Source: Solen grandis
Lineage: Eukaryota > Mollusca > Bivalvia > Adapedonta > Solenidae
DNA length: 64,000 nucleotides
Assembly: GCA_021229015.1 (NCBI GenBank)
Contig: CM037781.1
Coordinates: 68,158,345-68,222,344 of the forward strand
Direction of reading: 5' to 3'
Shown: in pieces, positions 10,101 to 18,831 of the stretch
Position numbering within the stretch: position 1 is the first letter of the stretch
Layout of the letters: every line of letters starts with the position of its first letter
The notes under the pieces: model-generated
Databases searched by the model: none
Told to the model about the DNA's origin: nothing
What the model saw: the letters and a program-made list of their open reading frames with translations, nothing else
Position numbers and translations under genes: made by a program

Positions 10101-11874
10101 TTGTTAATCTTAAATACTGCATAAAGAAATGTTCAACATTCATCTGTCTGTAGCTTTGCTGGATGTCATCAGATAAACTCCCAAATCACTATCATGGTTC
10201 TATTTATACCTATACTGATGGTACTCAGGTGAGGGATTCAGGGACATCATGGTCCACTTGTTTATAAATTTTGATGGATTTCTTTCAATAATCCAGCCCG
10301 TTACAACCATGGCACATATAGTGTTTTATTACCTCTGTATCCTGCATCTTAGATGTATTTGTTTTGCTGTAGATGCAATGTTTTATTTCAGTAAATACAT
10401 AAAAATATATGTAAAATGCTATTGAAATTGAAATAACATGCATACTTTTCATATTGGGACTTAATTTTTTAGCTTAGCGAGTTCCTGGACATGTGCAGCA
10501 AGAATTGTAAAAAATTCACTGCATGACATATTATTATGAAACTTCAGATATCATGAAAGTTGAAAAAATGTCAGTAATTCAGTCTGACGTAATCAGGAAA
10601 ACCATGCAAACTCTGATTAAAATTATTTTGTCTACAGGAATTAAAGAATTGGATTCAGAAAGTGATGATGACAATCAGCTCCAAATTGACAGACAGCAGA
10701 AATCAAGTAAGTGCATGGTCCTCTTTATTTTAGCTCATCTGATACACAGCTTGTATTATATTTTTAAAACTAAGAAAAGAACTTCAAAACATCCAAAAGT
10801 AGTTATACCTTTAAAATCTGCTTTAAGGTGAAAATTGCAATATTGTTTTGATTTTATAAATATGAATAATATTTTGAGCAGTTCTGCACATAAAATGTAT
10901 GTCAGAAATACTTTTCAGGAGAAGATTAAAACTTAATCTTTCTCTAAAAACATTGATGCTCTTCATCTTGGGTACATTCGCTTTTTGAGATGTCATCTCC
11001 TTTGAAACTACTGATTCCAACCAAAATTTGTCAGAAACATCATTGGAGGGGGGGATGTTTTAAAAAGATTCCAGTCAGAGTTAAACTCCTTGTTGCTATG
11101 GGGGTTAGGTACCAAATAAAAAAAAACATCTCTGAAGAGAGTGGCCAGATTTCATTTTTTTTTCACAGAATAATTTGCAATTAAAAGAATTGTTTAAAAA
11201 AAAACATGGCCACCTGTCATGCAGGGTTATGGCAAGTTTTTGTTATATGGACATAAACTTTAAAATTCTTATCCTTTGCCTAGATCTTAGATATTTGGTG
11301 TGTAGCATCATCTAGTATACCTCTACCATGTTTGTTAAAATCATCACTGACCTGGCGGGAAAGTGGTTAGAGCATCCGCCTCGGGAGCGGGAGGTCATGG
11401 TTTCAAATCCCCGCCGCGACATTCTAAAGTCGTGAAAAGCTCCCTTGCTTGGCGTTCAGCATATAAGGGTAGTTCCAGTACTGGTTGGCATGGTATCAGG
11501 ATAATGTGACTGGGTGTGGTATCATGCCATATATCTAGGGCGTGATACTGCATCCTGTGGTAGCACTATATCTATCTCAAGTAGACATTGTCTCCAAACG
11601 ACTGAAATGCAAGTTGCAGTTGTTTGTTACTTTGACAAAAAAAATCATCTATAACTCGTTTGGAAGTCAAGGATTTTTGCAACTACAAATATATTGCCAC
11701 TACCTCTTTTAAGTTGAAAGGTCACCAAAATGCACAAACAAGATCAAATTTGTTTTTGTTTTTTTAATTTCACACACATTATTATTTTATAACTTTAATT
11801 CCTTTTCAGCTTCAAATATAAGACGACCCTTGTATGGAGAAGAAAGGAAGATCCCTAGAAAACTGCAATGTTAG
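1112..11874 (+). CDS. 3' part of an unrecognised multi-exon gene (gene-level entry)
   Basis: Five short plus-strand blocks have AG before them and GT after them and chain in one frame through introns that are all phase 1: 1112-1171, 4866-4949, 8525-8605, 10638-10706 and the terminal block 11810-11874 with its stop at 11872-11874. Together they encode about 118 residues: a charged, coiled-coil-like start (…QQKLEKG), a middle stretch with …SDSEEADILIVPA, an acidic DSESDDD segment and a basic tail ending …GEERKIPRKLQC. I do not recognise the family; composition alone would suit a nuclear or scaffold protein, but that is a guess. The 5' end lies beyond the window. A sixth candidate block (3802-3909) has good splice sites but does not fit the phase. 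Introns carry at least ten transposable-element copies. The consistent phase is the main support. Confidence 0.55.
1229..1520 (+). mobile_element. tRNA-derived SINE, family 1 (tail GACGTTAAACCCAACAAAC)
   Basis: A box-B-like GAGTTCAATCCC lies about 35 bp in, followed by the body shared by all family-1 copies (…GGTAGTTGCAGGACTGGTTGG…, …GATACTGCAGTATGGCAGC…) and the tail GGGACAATAAACCTAACAAA. The 5' tRNA part is eroded. Short reading frames on both strands here are shadows of the SINE. Confidence 0.7.
2220..2444 (+). mobile_element. SINE family 1 with internal deletion
   Basis: The tRNA head is well kept: box A TGGCCTAGTGGTAAGAG and box B GGGTTTGATCC. The central body between the CTGGTTGACC and GTCATTGTCTCC segments is deleted, and the tail is AACATTAAACCCAACAAAC. 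It lies in an intron of the 5' gene. Confidence 0.75.
3175..3600 (+). repeat. Tandem-core repeat with GTCTGTC tract
   Basis: A TGTGTGTGTCTG…CTGTCTGTCGGTC tract (about 3220-3250) is followed by two ~176-bp units, each opening CTCAGGTTTACCTTTGTG (3253 and 3429). The organisation matches the pearl-like elements elsewhere in the window; the ends are unclear. Confidence 0.5.
3802..3909 (+). CDS. Candidate exon with mismatched phase
   Basis: A strong acceptor (TCTGTTTTCAG) and a strong donor (CAG|GTAAAG) bound exactly 36 open codons, beginning I-P-D-M-V-I-G and ending K-A-M-S-Q. Both its ends are phase 0, while the neighbouring candidate exons are phase 1. Either unseen small exons lie on both sides, or this belongs to an alternative transcript, or the splice signals are fortuitous. 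A second possible acceptor (ATTCCAG, exon from 3809) fixes the 5' phase but not the 3' phase. Confidence 0.35.
4078..4290 (-). mobile_element. tRNA-derived SINE, family 2 (truncated head)
   Basis: Read on the minus strand it contains a box-B-like sequence, then the hallmark body GAAGCCTTCCAGCTGG, GTCGGTGGTTCTAC and CCACCTGTTAATTAGCTGG, and it ends in …GGGACGGTAAACTCAAA. It lacks box A. Confidence 0.7.
4866..4949 (+). CDS. Candidate exon (…FRLTSDSEEADILIVPA)
   Basis: The acceptor is TCTCATCAACAG and the donor is CTT|GTAAGT. The exon is 84 nt, phase 1 to phase 1, open in that frame and closed in the other two. It encodes a stretch with a short acidic cluster (SDSEEAD) followed by a hydrophobic ILIVPA. 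Confidence 0.55.
5225..5600 (+). mobile_element. Pearl-like element, hairpin left end plus GTCY tract
   Basis: A GTCCCCT…AGGGGAC hairpin (5225-5231 with 5249-5255) is followed by CCGTCTGTCTGTCCGTCCGT and by two diverged ~160-bp units, each containing TATGAAACTTGG and GGAGATTCTGCAC (near 5350 and 5520). No clear right end was found. Confidence 0.55.
5673..5920 (+). mobile_element. SINE family 1 (shortened head)
   Basis: It opens at GTCCCTGGTGCCCGAGTGGT with box A running almost directly into box B (GGTTCGATCCC), so most of the tRNA body between them is lost. The family-1 body and the tail TTTAAGCCAACAAACAAAC follow. Confidence 0.7.
6597..6870 (+). mobile_element. Pearl-like left end, TATAGCCCC subtype
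   Basis: Positions 6597-6630 form a hairpin (TATAGCCCCATATA against TATATGGGGGCTATA). A stretch follows that is shared with 14735-14910, with GAAAATTTGCAAGACTGA as a recognisable core. The next element (6875) interrupts or replaces its right side. Confidence 0.55.
6875..7102. mobile_element. TTAA-type MITE, copy 2 (hairpin arm deleted)
   Basis: It matches 799-1039 throughout, ending GTCTATATGAGGGAAAGGG then TTAA (7099-7102). The 5' TTAA is no longer recognisable. The internal hairpin keeps its left arm but about 25 bp of the right arm are missing, consistent with deletion at a palindrome. Confidence 0.7.
7103..7290 (+). repeat. Tandem ~95-bp repeat block (AAGTCCTCATTTGTT)
   Basis: Repeated short phrases such as GTGTATGAAGTCCTCATT, GGACCTCAGTT and ATATGCTAGAAATATGTG recur about every 95 bp. 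The same block occurs at 8233-8465 and 14965-15165, each time beside a pearl-like element end. Confidence 0.6.
7292..8232 (+). mobile_element. Complete pearl-like (Helentron/HINE-type) non-autonomous element
   Basis: The left end is a TATACCCCC…GGGG hairpin (7292-7318) followed by GAATCAC and a CTGTTGATTCGTCCGTTGG tract. The core has about three ~165-bp units, each with TGGATTT(C/G)CAAAT (7412, 7578, 7738); two carry CAAGGTCATACTT (7498, 7665). The right end is GGGGGTATTA, a short hairpin ATCACCTTCAGTGAT (8210-8224) and CTAA. A T flanks each side. Pearl elements of bivalves, DINE-1/SGM-type elements and HINEs share this plan: end hairpins, (GTCY)n and tandem ~150-bp core. Confidence 0.6.
8233..8465 (+). 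repeat. Tandem ~95-bp repeat block, second copy
   Basis: This is the same phrases as 7103-7290 (GTATGAAGTCCTCATTTG, GAGGACCTCAGTTG), directly following the right end of the element at 7292-8232. Confidence 0.6.
8525..8605 (+). CDS. Candidate exon (…TGGTEVLTASQNTIII…)
   Basis: The acceptor AACTCATAG is preferred over the upstream TATTTAAAG because using the latter puts an in-frame TGA two codons in. The donor is CAG|GTTTGT. The exon is 81 nt, phase 1 to phase 1. It encodes K-T-G-G-T-E-V-L-T-A-S-Q and then a hydrophobic N-T-I-I-I-C run and D-D-G-E. Confidence 0.55.
8838..9030 (-). mobile_element. SINE family 2
   Basis: On the minus strand: box B GGGTTCGAATCC, body GAAGCCTTCCAGCTGG and CGGTGGTTCTACC, tail ending GGTAAACTCAAA. 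It lies between the candidate exons ending at 8605 and starting at 10638. The head upstream of box B is only partly kept. Confidence 0.75.
9586..10260 (+). mobile_element. CTCACCTGAGC-type tandem-core element
   Basis: The left end has CTCACCTGAGCACAATGT twice in succession. Diverged ~160-bp core units follow (GATAAACTTGATCC and GGTTGCCATGGCAAC are shared with 13615-14500). The right end is CTCAGGTGAG, a palindromic GGGACATCATGGTCC (10241-10255) and CTTG. The same right-end architecture is found at 14466-14500 and 16392-16426. Confidence 0.6.
10638..10706 (+). CDS. Candidate exon (acidic, KELDSESDDDNQLQ)
   Basis: The acceptor is TTGTCTACAG and the donor is TCAA|GTAAGT. The exon is 69 nt, phase 1 to phase 1. 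It encodes a strongly acidic, serine-containing stretch followed by Q-rich sequence, which looks like a disordered linker with possible casein-kinase-2 sites. Confidence 0.6.
11351..11613 (+). mobile_element. SINE family 1 (3' truncated)
   Basis: The head contains AGTGGTTAGAGCATCCGCC (box A region) and GGTTTCAAATCCCCG (box B), followed by the full family body to GTCTCCAAACGACTGAAAT. The TTAAACCCAACAAAC tail is missing. Confidence 0.75.
11810..11874 (+). CDS. Terminal exon with stop codon
   Basis: The acceptor is a good polypyrimidine tract ending CCTTTTCAG. It enters in phase 1 and reads T-S-N-I-R-R-P-L-Y-G-E-E-R-K-I-P-R-K-L-Q-C followed by TAG. The basic tail contrasts with the acidic exon before it. 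An ATTAAA at 12181-12186 could serve as the polyadenylation signal of a ~0.3-kb 3' untranslated region. Confidence 0.6.
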
Positions 11875-12312
11875 GACCTTCGAGCCATTGATAGAGAACA
11901 TTATTAATAATCAGATATTGGCTTCATAGAGGAAATTTACTGCAAAGAGAAAGTAACAATAACAGATGTTTCAGATTTTCTGTGAATGCAAATTGGTAGT
12001 AAAAACCTTCCAGTACATAACTCCTTAAGTTTTGGTACAATTGTGAAACTTTATACATAGAAGAACTTGTTAAGAGAAAGTGCAGTCAACAAGAGTTGAA
12101 ACACTTGTTCAGTTGTATTATGTCTAAACCCCTATTTATCGGATAGAGACATATTGTTTATGCAGGATTTTCTGTCTGTCATTAAATCTTGAGTCACTTA
12201 CATCTCCTGAAGAAATTCAACTTGAGTCTTGAAATTTTATTGTAAAGTATATCAGGATGTAAACTTGTATGCCTTAGAAGGAGGGTGGGGGGAGAATTAT
12301 ATGTTGATTATT

Positions 12313-13010
12313 AGCTCACCAGAGTAAAGGTTAGGGTGAGCTTTTGTGATATTTGAAATATCTGTTGTGCATGACACTCTACAGGCCACAACTTTGACTC
12401 AGGTTTCTTTGACAGACTTGCTCAGAATGTTTGTCCTGACAATATCTAGTCATGTTTGACTTGACTTGACTATTTGAGTTAACCGTCGCCTTGACAATAT
12501 TTCAGTCATAAAGCGGCGTCCAGCTAATTACAGGTGGAGGAAGACCCCAAATGCACAGAGGCATCTGGGTAGAACCACCGACCTACCGGCATGCCAGCTG
12601 GAAGGCTTTCACACATGAAAATCCGAATGACCCTGCCGAGATTCGACCCACGTGGTGAGGGGCTGAGTGAGAGCTAAAGTCAGTGACTTTACCCTCTCGG
12701 CCACAGAGGCCCCAGTCATGTTTGATCATGTGTAGTTTGGGGTCAAAAAGTAGGTCACTGGGTCAAATTTTAGTCAAAATCTTGTCTAAGCACATTATAA
12801 CTAATTCTTTTTCAAACTTAGTCAGAAAGTTTATCTTTAAATCGGTGGGTTGAGGTCAGTAGGTCAAAATCTTGTTTACAAAATGTTATTGTTAATGATA
12901 ACACTTAGATTCAATCATCGGTGGGTTGAGGTCAGTATGTAAATCATGTGATTGTTGTTTTGTCTACATGAGAGGGACCCGTACATGGTTTTGACCATTG
13001 TCTGACTTGA
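12313..13010 (+). mobile_element. AGCTCACC-hairpin element interrupted by a SINE
   Basis: The left hairpin pairs AGCTCACC with GGGTGAGCT (12313-12342). Core-like sequence follows (TTGACTCAGGTTTC, AGGTCACTGGGTCAA, twice GGTGGGTTGAGGTCAGTA). A family-2 SINE with its own target-site duplication splits the element at 12448-12725, so the SINE is younger. Confidence 0.5.
12460..12713 (-). mobile_element. SINE family 2 with 12-bp target-site duplication
   Basis: AGTCATGTTTGA occurs at 12448-12459 and again at 12714-12725, flanking the copy exactly. Minus-strand order: box A TGGCCGAGAGGGTAAAG, box B region GGGTCGAATCTCGGC, the GCCTTCCAGCTGG body and the tail. This is one of the most complete family-2 copies. 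Confidence 0.85.
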
Positions 13011-13614
13011 GCCTTCATATTTGTAATGTTAAGATATCATTTGAAATGGATCTGCTTTAAAGTCCTTCTGTAATGCCATCTTCAGTTGAGGGATTAAGTA
13101 CCATCTTGGCCTTTTTGTTAACAAATTTTTTTTCCAAATTTTAAATGTTTTTTTTCAGTTATTTCACTTCATTAATCATGTTTGGTTAAGTCCATAGTCC
13201 TTTTACTTATCAATGATGTTTTGGAAAGACATATAGGTACTTGAATTTTTTTTCACTTAAAAAAAAATGAAATATTCATTTTTGTAAAATAACATAAATA
13301 CATTCATTGTTATGTATTGCTTACAGCTTAAAATACTGTATTCATACATACAGTTTTGCTTTGAGAGCAAAGAAATCCATATTGTATAAGATAAATTTAA
13401 ATTTACAATCTATTGTAGCATATGATGCTTATAATTAACAAGGTAATTGTTTATTTTTACAAACAGAACAATGGTATGTTTTAAAAACCGATACTGTCTT
13501 GAACTTCATAGTATAATGTTTCTATTATTTCTTTTATAATATTGTTATCAACCTCTTATCAAGCAAAAACAATTTTTTTTAAGTACTGACCTGGGAGTCC
13601 TCTTCAACATACAT

Positions 13615-14505
13615 TTTTAGCTCACCTGAGCACGAAGTGCTCAAGATGAGCTTTTTTTATCACACTGCGTCCGTCGTTAACAATTTACTGTAAACATCTC
13701 CTCTGAAACCCCTAGGCAGAATTTAATAAAATATGGCAGGGTTGTTCCTTGGGTGAACCTTCACAAAAGTTGCTAAGATAAACTTGATCCTGTGGAACTC
13801 TGGTTGCCATGGCAACAGAAAGAAAAAAAATTGAAAACTTTAATAATCATCTCCCTCCAAACTATTGACCAGATTTCAAAATAATTTAGGACAATTGTTC
13901 CTTAGGTAACTCTTTACCAAGATTGCTAAAATTATTCCAATCAGGAAATAAAAATGGCCGCCAGAGGTGGGGCTAATTTGCCTTATATGTATATAGTGAA
14001 ATCTTTAAACGACATCTCTGAAACCGCTGGACAGACTTTGATTATATTTGGCATGGATGATCCTTGGGTGAAGCTTCATAAAAGTTGCTAAAATTATTCC
14101 GATCCATTAAAAAAACATAAATGCCAGGGGTGGGGCTAATTTGCCGTATATGTATATAGAGTGAAATCTCCAAATGACATCTCCTCTGAAACCACTGGAC
14201 AGATTTTGATTTAATCTGGCAGGGATTATCCTTGAGTGAAGCTTCACAAAAGTTACTAGAACTATTCCAATCCATAAAAGAATATGGCTGCAAGGTGCAG
14301 GACTTATTTGCTTTATATGTATATATTGAAAACTTAAAATGACCTCTCCTCTGAAACTGCTAGACAGAATTTGATAAAACTTTGCAGGAATCATCTCCTT
14401 CAAAACTACTGGCCAGATTTCAAAATGTTTTATTACCGATTGATGTTCCTTAGGTAACGCTATACTCAGGTGAGCGATCTAGGGCCATCATGGCTCTCTT
14501 GCTAA
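13615..14505 (+). mobile_element. Complete CTCACCTGAGC-type tandem-core element
   Basis: The left hairpin 13619-13652 pairs AGCTCACCTGAGCAC with GTGCTCAAGATGAGCT. GCGTCCGTCGTT (the GTCY tract) follows, then at least four ~165-bp units with CTCTGAAAC…CTGGACAG…TTCACAAAAGTTGCTA. The right end is CTCAGGTGAGCGATCT, a palindrome AGGGCCATCATGGCTCT (14481-14497) and CTTGCTAA. Reading frames within it on the minus strand are by-products of the unit repetition. Confidence 0.65.
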
Positions 14506-14687
14506 TATAACTTAGAAGTTTCCTTATCCTTGCACTTTTTTTTCTGTACAAGACATTCCTTAAACTTGATTTTGACCACAGATTTTAAGTGAAATCTGAC
14601 GTATAAAAGTCTTAAGAATAATAAATATTAATCTTTTACTATGGTTTATTTTGAGTTTATTGCAAAAGGTGTGCAATGTAAATTTTA

Positions 14688-14960
14688 TCATACCCCAAAT
14701 ACGTAGTGGGGGGGGGGCTATATTGGAGTTATGTCAGTCCATCTGAAGGTGAGATTTGTCCACCCTATTTCTCGCCTACCTTTGGTCAGATTTTGATGAA
14801 AATTTGCAAGACTGACAAGTACCAGCCTAATTGGGCATATTGTTGGCACATCATGATTTATTTAATTTAGAATGAGCTATGGCTATATTTTTCAAGAATT
14901 TCTGACATGGTAACAGTAAAATTGACAAAACGGTATCTAGGAGAAATCATTTTCAATGAC
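14688..14960 (+). mobile_element. Pearl-like left end, second TATAGCCCC-subtype copy
   Basis: TACCCC and a run of ten G form the hairpin at 14690-14718. The following ~200 bp match 6640-6870 (GAAAATTTGCAAGACTGA, GGGCATATTGTTGGCACATC). It gives way at about 14965 to the ~95-bp tandem block. Confidence 0.55.
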
Positions 14961-14964
14961 AATT

Positions 14965-15165
14965 CTTGTTTAATAATGTCAGGACCTCAGTTATGAGTGT
15001 GAAGTCCTCATTAGTTTGGTTGTGTTTGCAAATCATATACTTGAAGTATGTGTATGAAGTCCTCATTTGTTAGTGTGAGGACCTCAGTTGTAAATGCAAA
15101 GTCCTCATTTGTGTGGCTGTGTGTGTAAATCATATGCTAGAAATATGTGTATATAGTCCTCATTA
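14965..15165 (+). repeat. Tandem ~95-bp repeat block, third copy
   Basis: The phrases of 7103-7290 recur in the same order (AGGACCTCAGTTATGAGTG, GTATGAAGTCCTCATT, CATATGCTAGAAATATGTG). It sits between two pearl-like left ends exactly as in the 6.6-7.3 kb arrangement. Confidence 0.6.
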
Positions 15166-15640
15166 TACACCACTATCCCTGGATAGGGGGAGCTATATAG
15201 GAATCACCTTTTCTGTCCATCTGTCTTAAAAAATTTTATGCTCCCTGAAGGGAGAGCATATAGTTGCTGCTTTAAAATTGTCAGTCCCGTTCGTTCGTCC
15301 GTCTCGTCCATCAGTCATAAATTTGTCTTGAGTGTAGCACAAAAACTATAAGAGGTATCAACTTGAAATGGGTAGATAGATTTCTATGAGGAGAAGTGCA
15401 GTGTACAAAAGGTCATTCAGGTGCAAATGATTATATCACTCAGGCTATGCCCTGGCAATATAATCATATACACTGAACTCCAAACCTGTGTTTAAGTACA
15501 CAACAAAACATGGGTAGAGAAAGAATATTTCTTAAATCTAAGGTAATAATATTATAATAAAATCTAAGGTATTAATGTGGATTTTAAGTTGCTTTTATAT
15601 TTTTAAATAAAGGAATACCTTGCTAAATTAGGAAAAATTT
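15166..15640 (+). mobile_element. Nested pearl-like left ends
   Basis: A CTATCCCTGGATAGGGGG hairpin and TATATAGGAATCACC (15170-15210) begin one element. It is cut short at about 15236 by a different left end, the hairpin TATGCTCCCT…AGGGAGAGCATA (15237-15261) with GTTCGTTCGTCCGTCTCGTC. The next segment holds GAGAAGTGCAGTGTACA, also a core phrase of the 34-kb element. Confidence 0.5.
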
Positions 15641-15793
15641 ATTGAAATCTTAATCCATGGAAAATTTTACTATTTGAGATACATCAGTTTTTAATACAGT
15701 CCCTTGTATTTTAAATGTTGTAAAATGTGATTGATATGGTAATGAATTTTTAAATTTTTATTTATTGTATGATTTTGTTTTGAAGCAAATATT

Positions 15794-16426
15794 TAGCTCT
15801 ACTAAATGAAGACTAGTAGGGCTTGTGTGTCCAAATGTCAGGCAAGTTCAGAATTGAATCCTGTGTATTTCATAAGGTCAACTTTAGATTAAAAAAAACA
15901 CTCAAGAAGCCCAATTTTTGTCCAGTTTTTACAAAACTTTGTTATCATGCTTGTCTACATATCTTGGTAAAGCTTATAATATGACTCAATGTCAAATTAT
16001 AGAGAAAAAAAACTTGTTTACATTCTTTTGCTATATTTTTGTCAGTCTTCATTAAACTTGATATATAAGGATGTTTGCACCATTATATTAACACCCCAGA
16101 AGCTACATTTTCCCCAATCATGAAACTTGGTCACAGTGTTTGTCTGTATATCTTAGATAAGTTTGAAACTAGTTGATGTTGGGTCAAAACGTAGGTCAAC
16201 AGGTCATGTCTTAAAATTTTTGTGAACACTATAGAAGTTGCATGTCTGGCTAAATTTTCATGAAATTTAGTAAGATTGTGTGTCTCAGTGATATGCTGTA
16301 TAAGGTCAAGATAAGGTCACCTTCGATCAGAAAGCAGATCATATGGGCAAATCACCGAAAAAAAAAAAAGTATAACCAAGTCAGCTTTCCTCAGGTGAGC
16401 AACACGGGGCCATCTTGGCCATCTTG
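15794..16426 (+). mobile_element. Hairpin-ended element with CTCAGGTGAGC right end
   Basis: The left hairpin AGCTCTACTA…TAGTAGGGCT spans 15794-15822. The right end is CTCAGGTGAGCAACACG, a palindromic GGGGCCATCTTGGCC and CTTG (16392-16426). Interior units repeat a phrase about an opened channel-like spacing (TTGTCTACATATCTTGG near 15952 and TTGTCTGTATATCTTAG near 16140), ~188 bp apart. The open frame at 16260-16628 straddles the right end and is not a gene. Confidence 0.5.
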
Positions 16427-16713
16427 TTTATTTTCCTTGAAGAATTTGTATATAGTAAAAACCATCAAATACAGCATTAATGCAATTATAAAATTCTCCA
16501 TTGGATTCGGTTTAGTTATTGTCCTATTGTTTTCACTTACGTATTGTCTTGTTTTCCCAAAACATATACTGACAGTATGTTTTTCTGCAATAAACAAATT
16601 GAAAAAAGAATATATTGACTCATCATGAATTTATGGTTCCATTTATGATCAAAGAGTACATCATACTAATGGTGTTAATTATGTATTTATAGAAATGCAT
16701 TGATATGCTTGGG

Positions 16714-16773
16714 TATTGAACTCCAACCTCCAGATCACGAGTCCTATACCAACCAAACTATCCGGCCATCCCT
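16714..16773 (-). mobile_element. tRNA-like fragment (SINE head or tRNA pseudogene)
   Basis: On the minus strand GGATAGTTTGGTTGGTATAGG resembles box A with a D-loop, and GGAGTTCAATACCC resembles box B, about 35 bp apart. It lacks a recognisable acceptor stem and no SINE body follows, so it is not a working tRNA. Confidence 0.4.
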
Positions 16774-16939
16774 TATAGGTCTATATAGGCCTATTGAAAT
16801 GTTCAAATCAAATGTTTTCCTTTGAAAAACTGCAAGAAGAAAGACGCCTTTCTCAGTTACTGTCACATTCAAACTAACTGCATACAGTTGTTTTCGTTGG
16901 TGGCAACAGTAACATTATCATGAAACTACACTTCCTATC

Positions 16940-17226
16940 AGTGGTTAAAACATCCGCCTCGCGAGTGGGAGGTAGTGGGTTTGATCCCCGGCCGCAGCAT
17001 ACCAAAGTCGTAAAAATGGTACTGGTATAGCTCCCTTGCTTGGCACGCAGCAAAAACGGGTAGTTCCAGGCCTGGTTGGCCCAGTGTCAGGATAATGTGA
17101 CTGGGTGTGGTATCATGCCACATGTCTACGGCGTGATACTGCAGTGTGGCAGCACTATGTCTCAAGTAGACATCGTCTCCAAATGACTGAACAACTGTCG
17201 GTGGGACGTTAAACCCAACAAACAAT
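16940..17226 (+). mobile_element. SINE family 1, full length with target-site duplication
   Basis: CACTTCCTATC (16929-16939) and CACTTTCTATC (17227-17237) flank it. The head has AGTGGTTAAAACATCCGCC and box B GGGTTTGATCCCC; the body is complete; the tail is GGGACGTTAAACCCAACAAA. It is the best reference copy of family 1 in the window. The 95-codon minus-strand frame across it is a shadow. Confidence 0.9.
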
Positions 17227-17639
17227 CACTTTCTATCTATTGTCCTGAATTCATTTTTTTTTTTTTTAATTTAAATATTTTTTAACTTTTATTACCTTTT
17301 TATATACTTAAGTTTCCATGTTATGATGCAAATACAACGATGAATTGCGTGTTGTCAAAATGCATATACAAAACAATAATTTATCAAATATGTCATGATT
17401 CCTTATCTGGAAAAAAAGATATGAAGTTGAAATAATTAAATTAAAATTTTAACCTCCGTTTCATCTTACTCTGGTGTATTAATAGAGAAACACATATCTC
17501 AATGACGCTTAGTAGTGAATGGGAAACGCTGTATGTTTAAAACATTTGCATGTTAAATTAACAACACCATTTTTTTTTCTAATGATCATTCCATTGATTA
17601 CAAAATATATCAGATTTGCATATTCAGCATGATCCTCGT

Positions 17640-17755
17640 CAGTTACTCGATGTCACCATAAACGAATCACGAGCACACTAATTGCTGACGTTGCAGATAA
17701 ACTCTGATTACTTTCGGTTTCGGAGCGTCTTCGAGAATACTCATCAATGCAAAAT
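17640..17755 (+). promoter_or_regulatory. Possible first exon ending at a GTAAGT donor
   Basis: CpG-containing sequence (CATAAACGAATCACGAGC, TTTCGGAGCGTCTTCGAG) precedes CATCAATGCAAAAT|GTAAGT. The ATG lies only three codons before the donor, so this would be a mostly untranslated first exon. There is no partner exon I can identify. Confidence 0.2.
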
Positions 17756-18388
17756 GTAAGTTCACAATGGTAGTATTTTAATATCAATCCAAAATACTAA
17801 ATGGTGTAATTTGGCCAACATTTTCAAAGTGTTAAACTGTTATTTTAAATCAGATGTTTGCAATTTATATACCATTTGTGATAGTCTATACAATACAATA
17901 ACGCCATTTTATATATTATTTTTCATTAAAATAATATCGTTATAAACTTTAATGGGCATTTAAACCATCATATATAACACACAACATCAAAATAGTTGGA
18001 TACATGTATATATTACAAGCAAAAAATACGGGTTTCAACAAGATAACGTTACTACAATAGGAATGCTGTTGGGGAACTTGTTGCAATTTGCTGCAGCCTT
18101 TTGTTTGTAGTCCGAATGTATGCGTTCCGTTGAAAAAAAGAAATTCCTTTTCTATCTAGATGACTGCTGTCAACGTAGTACGAGCATTAAATTTTGTAAT
18201 TTTATTTTTTAAATAACGAACAGCCAGCGAAAAGTTATGTCATTTTTGTTGTAAATCAGATTTAAGGTCTGTTTCTACGTATCACCGCCTGCGCAAACCA
18301 CCTTATAATGTGTGTGCACAGTTCACCACTTGGCGGGAAGGCAATAAACACTCCGCCAGTATTTAGCGACCATCTCAGAACAATCCTT

Positions 18389-18637
18389 GGCCGAGCGGTT
18401 ACAGTCGTGGACTACAAATCTCTCAGCCCCTCACCGCTGTGGGTTCGAATCCCGGTAGGGACTTCGGATTTTTCATGTGAGGAAGCCTTCCAGCTGGTTT
18501 GCGGTAGGTCGGTGGTTCTACCCGGGTACCTCCGTGTACTCGGGGTCTTCTTCCACCTGTAATTAGCTGGACGTCGCTATATGATTGAAATACTATCGCA
18601 GCGACGGTAAACCCCAATACAACTTCAACTACAACAA
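18389..18637 (+). mobile_element. SINE family 2, full length with target-site duplication
   Basis: CAGAACAATCCTT (18376-18388) and CAGAACAAGCCTT (18638-18650) flank it with one mismatch. The head is GGCCGAGCGGTTACAG (box A) and GGGTTCGAATCCCGG (box B), resembling tRNAs with a long variable arm (Leu/Ser type). The body contains GAAGCCTTCCAGCTGG and GTCGGTGGTTCTACCC, and the tail is GCGACGGTAAACCCCAATAC. Confidence 0.9.
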
Positions 18638-18831
18638 CAGAACAAGCCTTACGAAGAACTCAAACCTCTGTTTTTCCGCTCTATGGGCGGATCACTAGTC
18701 TGCAGAGACAATATGAATATTTACAATAAATTCCAAACCTATACTTTAAAATAGCATGTCCAAACCCGGGCCATATTAACGCAGTCTAAAAAGTCCTATA
18801 TGGATCTTGTACACGTCCATAACTGGAAAAG

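Noticed and set aside
14042..14403. Two overlapping minus-strand open frames with repeated residues
   Set aside because: They are translations of the ~165-bp tandem units of the element at 13615-14505.
16260..16628. 122-codon open frame on the plus strand
   Set aside because: It crosses the right end of a repeat element and a low-complexity A-run, with hydrophobic filler and no family signature.
16714..16773. Possible functional tRNA on the minus strand
   Set aside because: A- and B-box-like sequences are present but no acceptor stem pairs, so it is listed only as a tRNA-like fragment.
16938..17225. 95-codon minus-strand frame
   Set aside because: It is the antisense shadow of a full-length family-1 SINE with target-site duplications.
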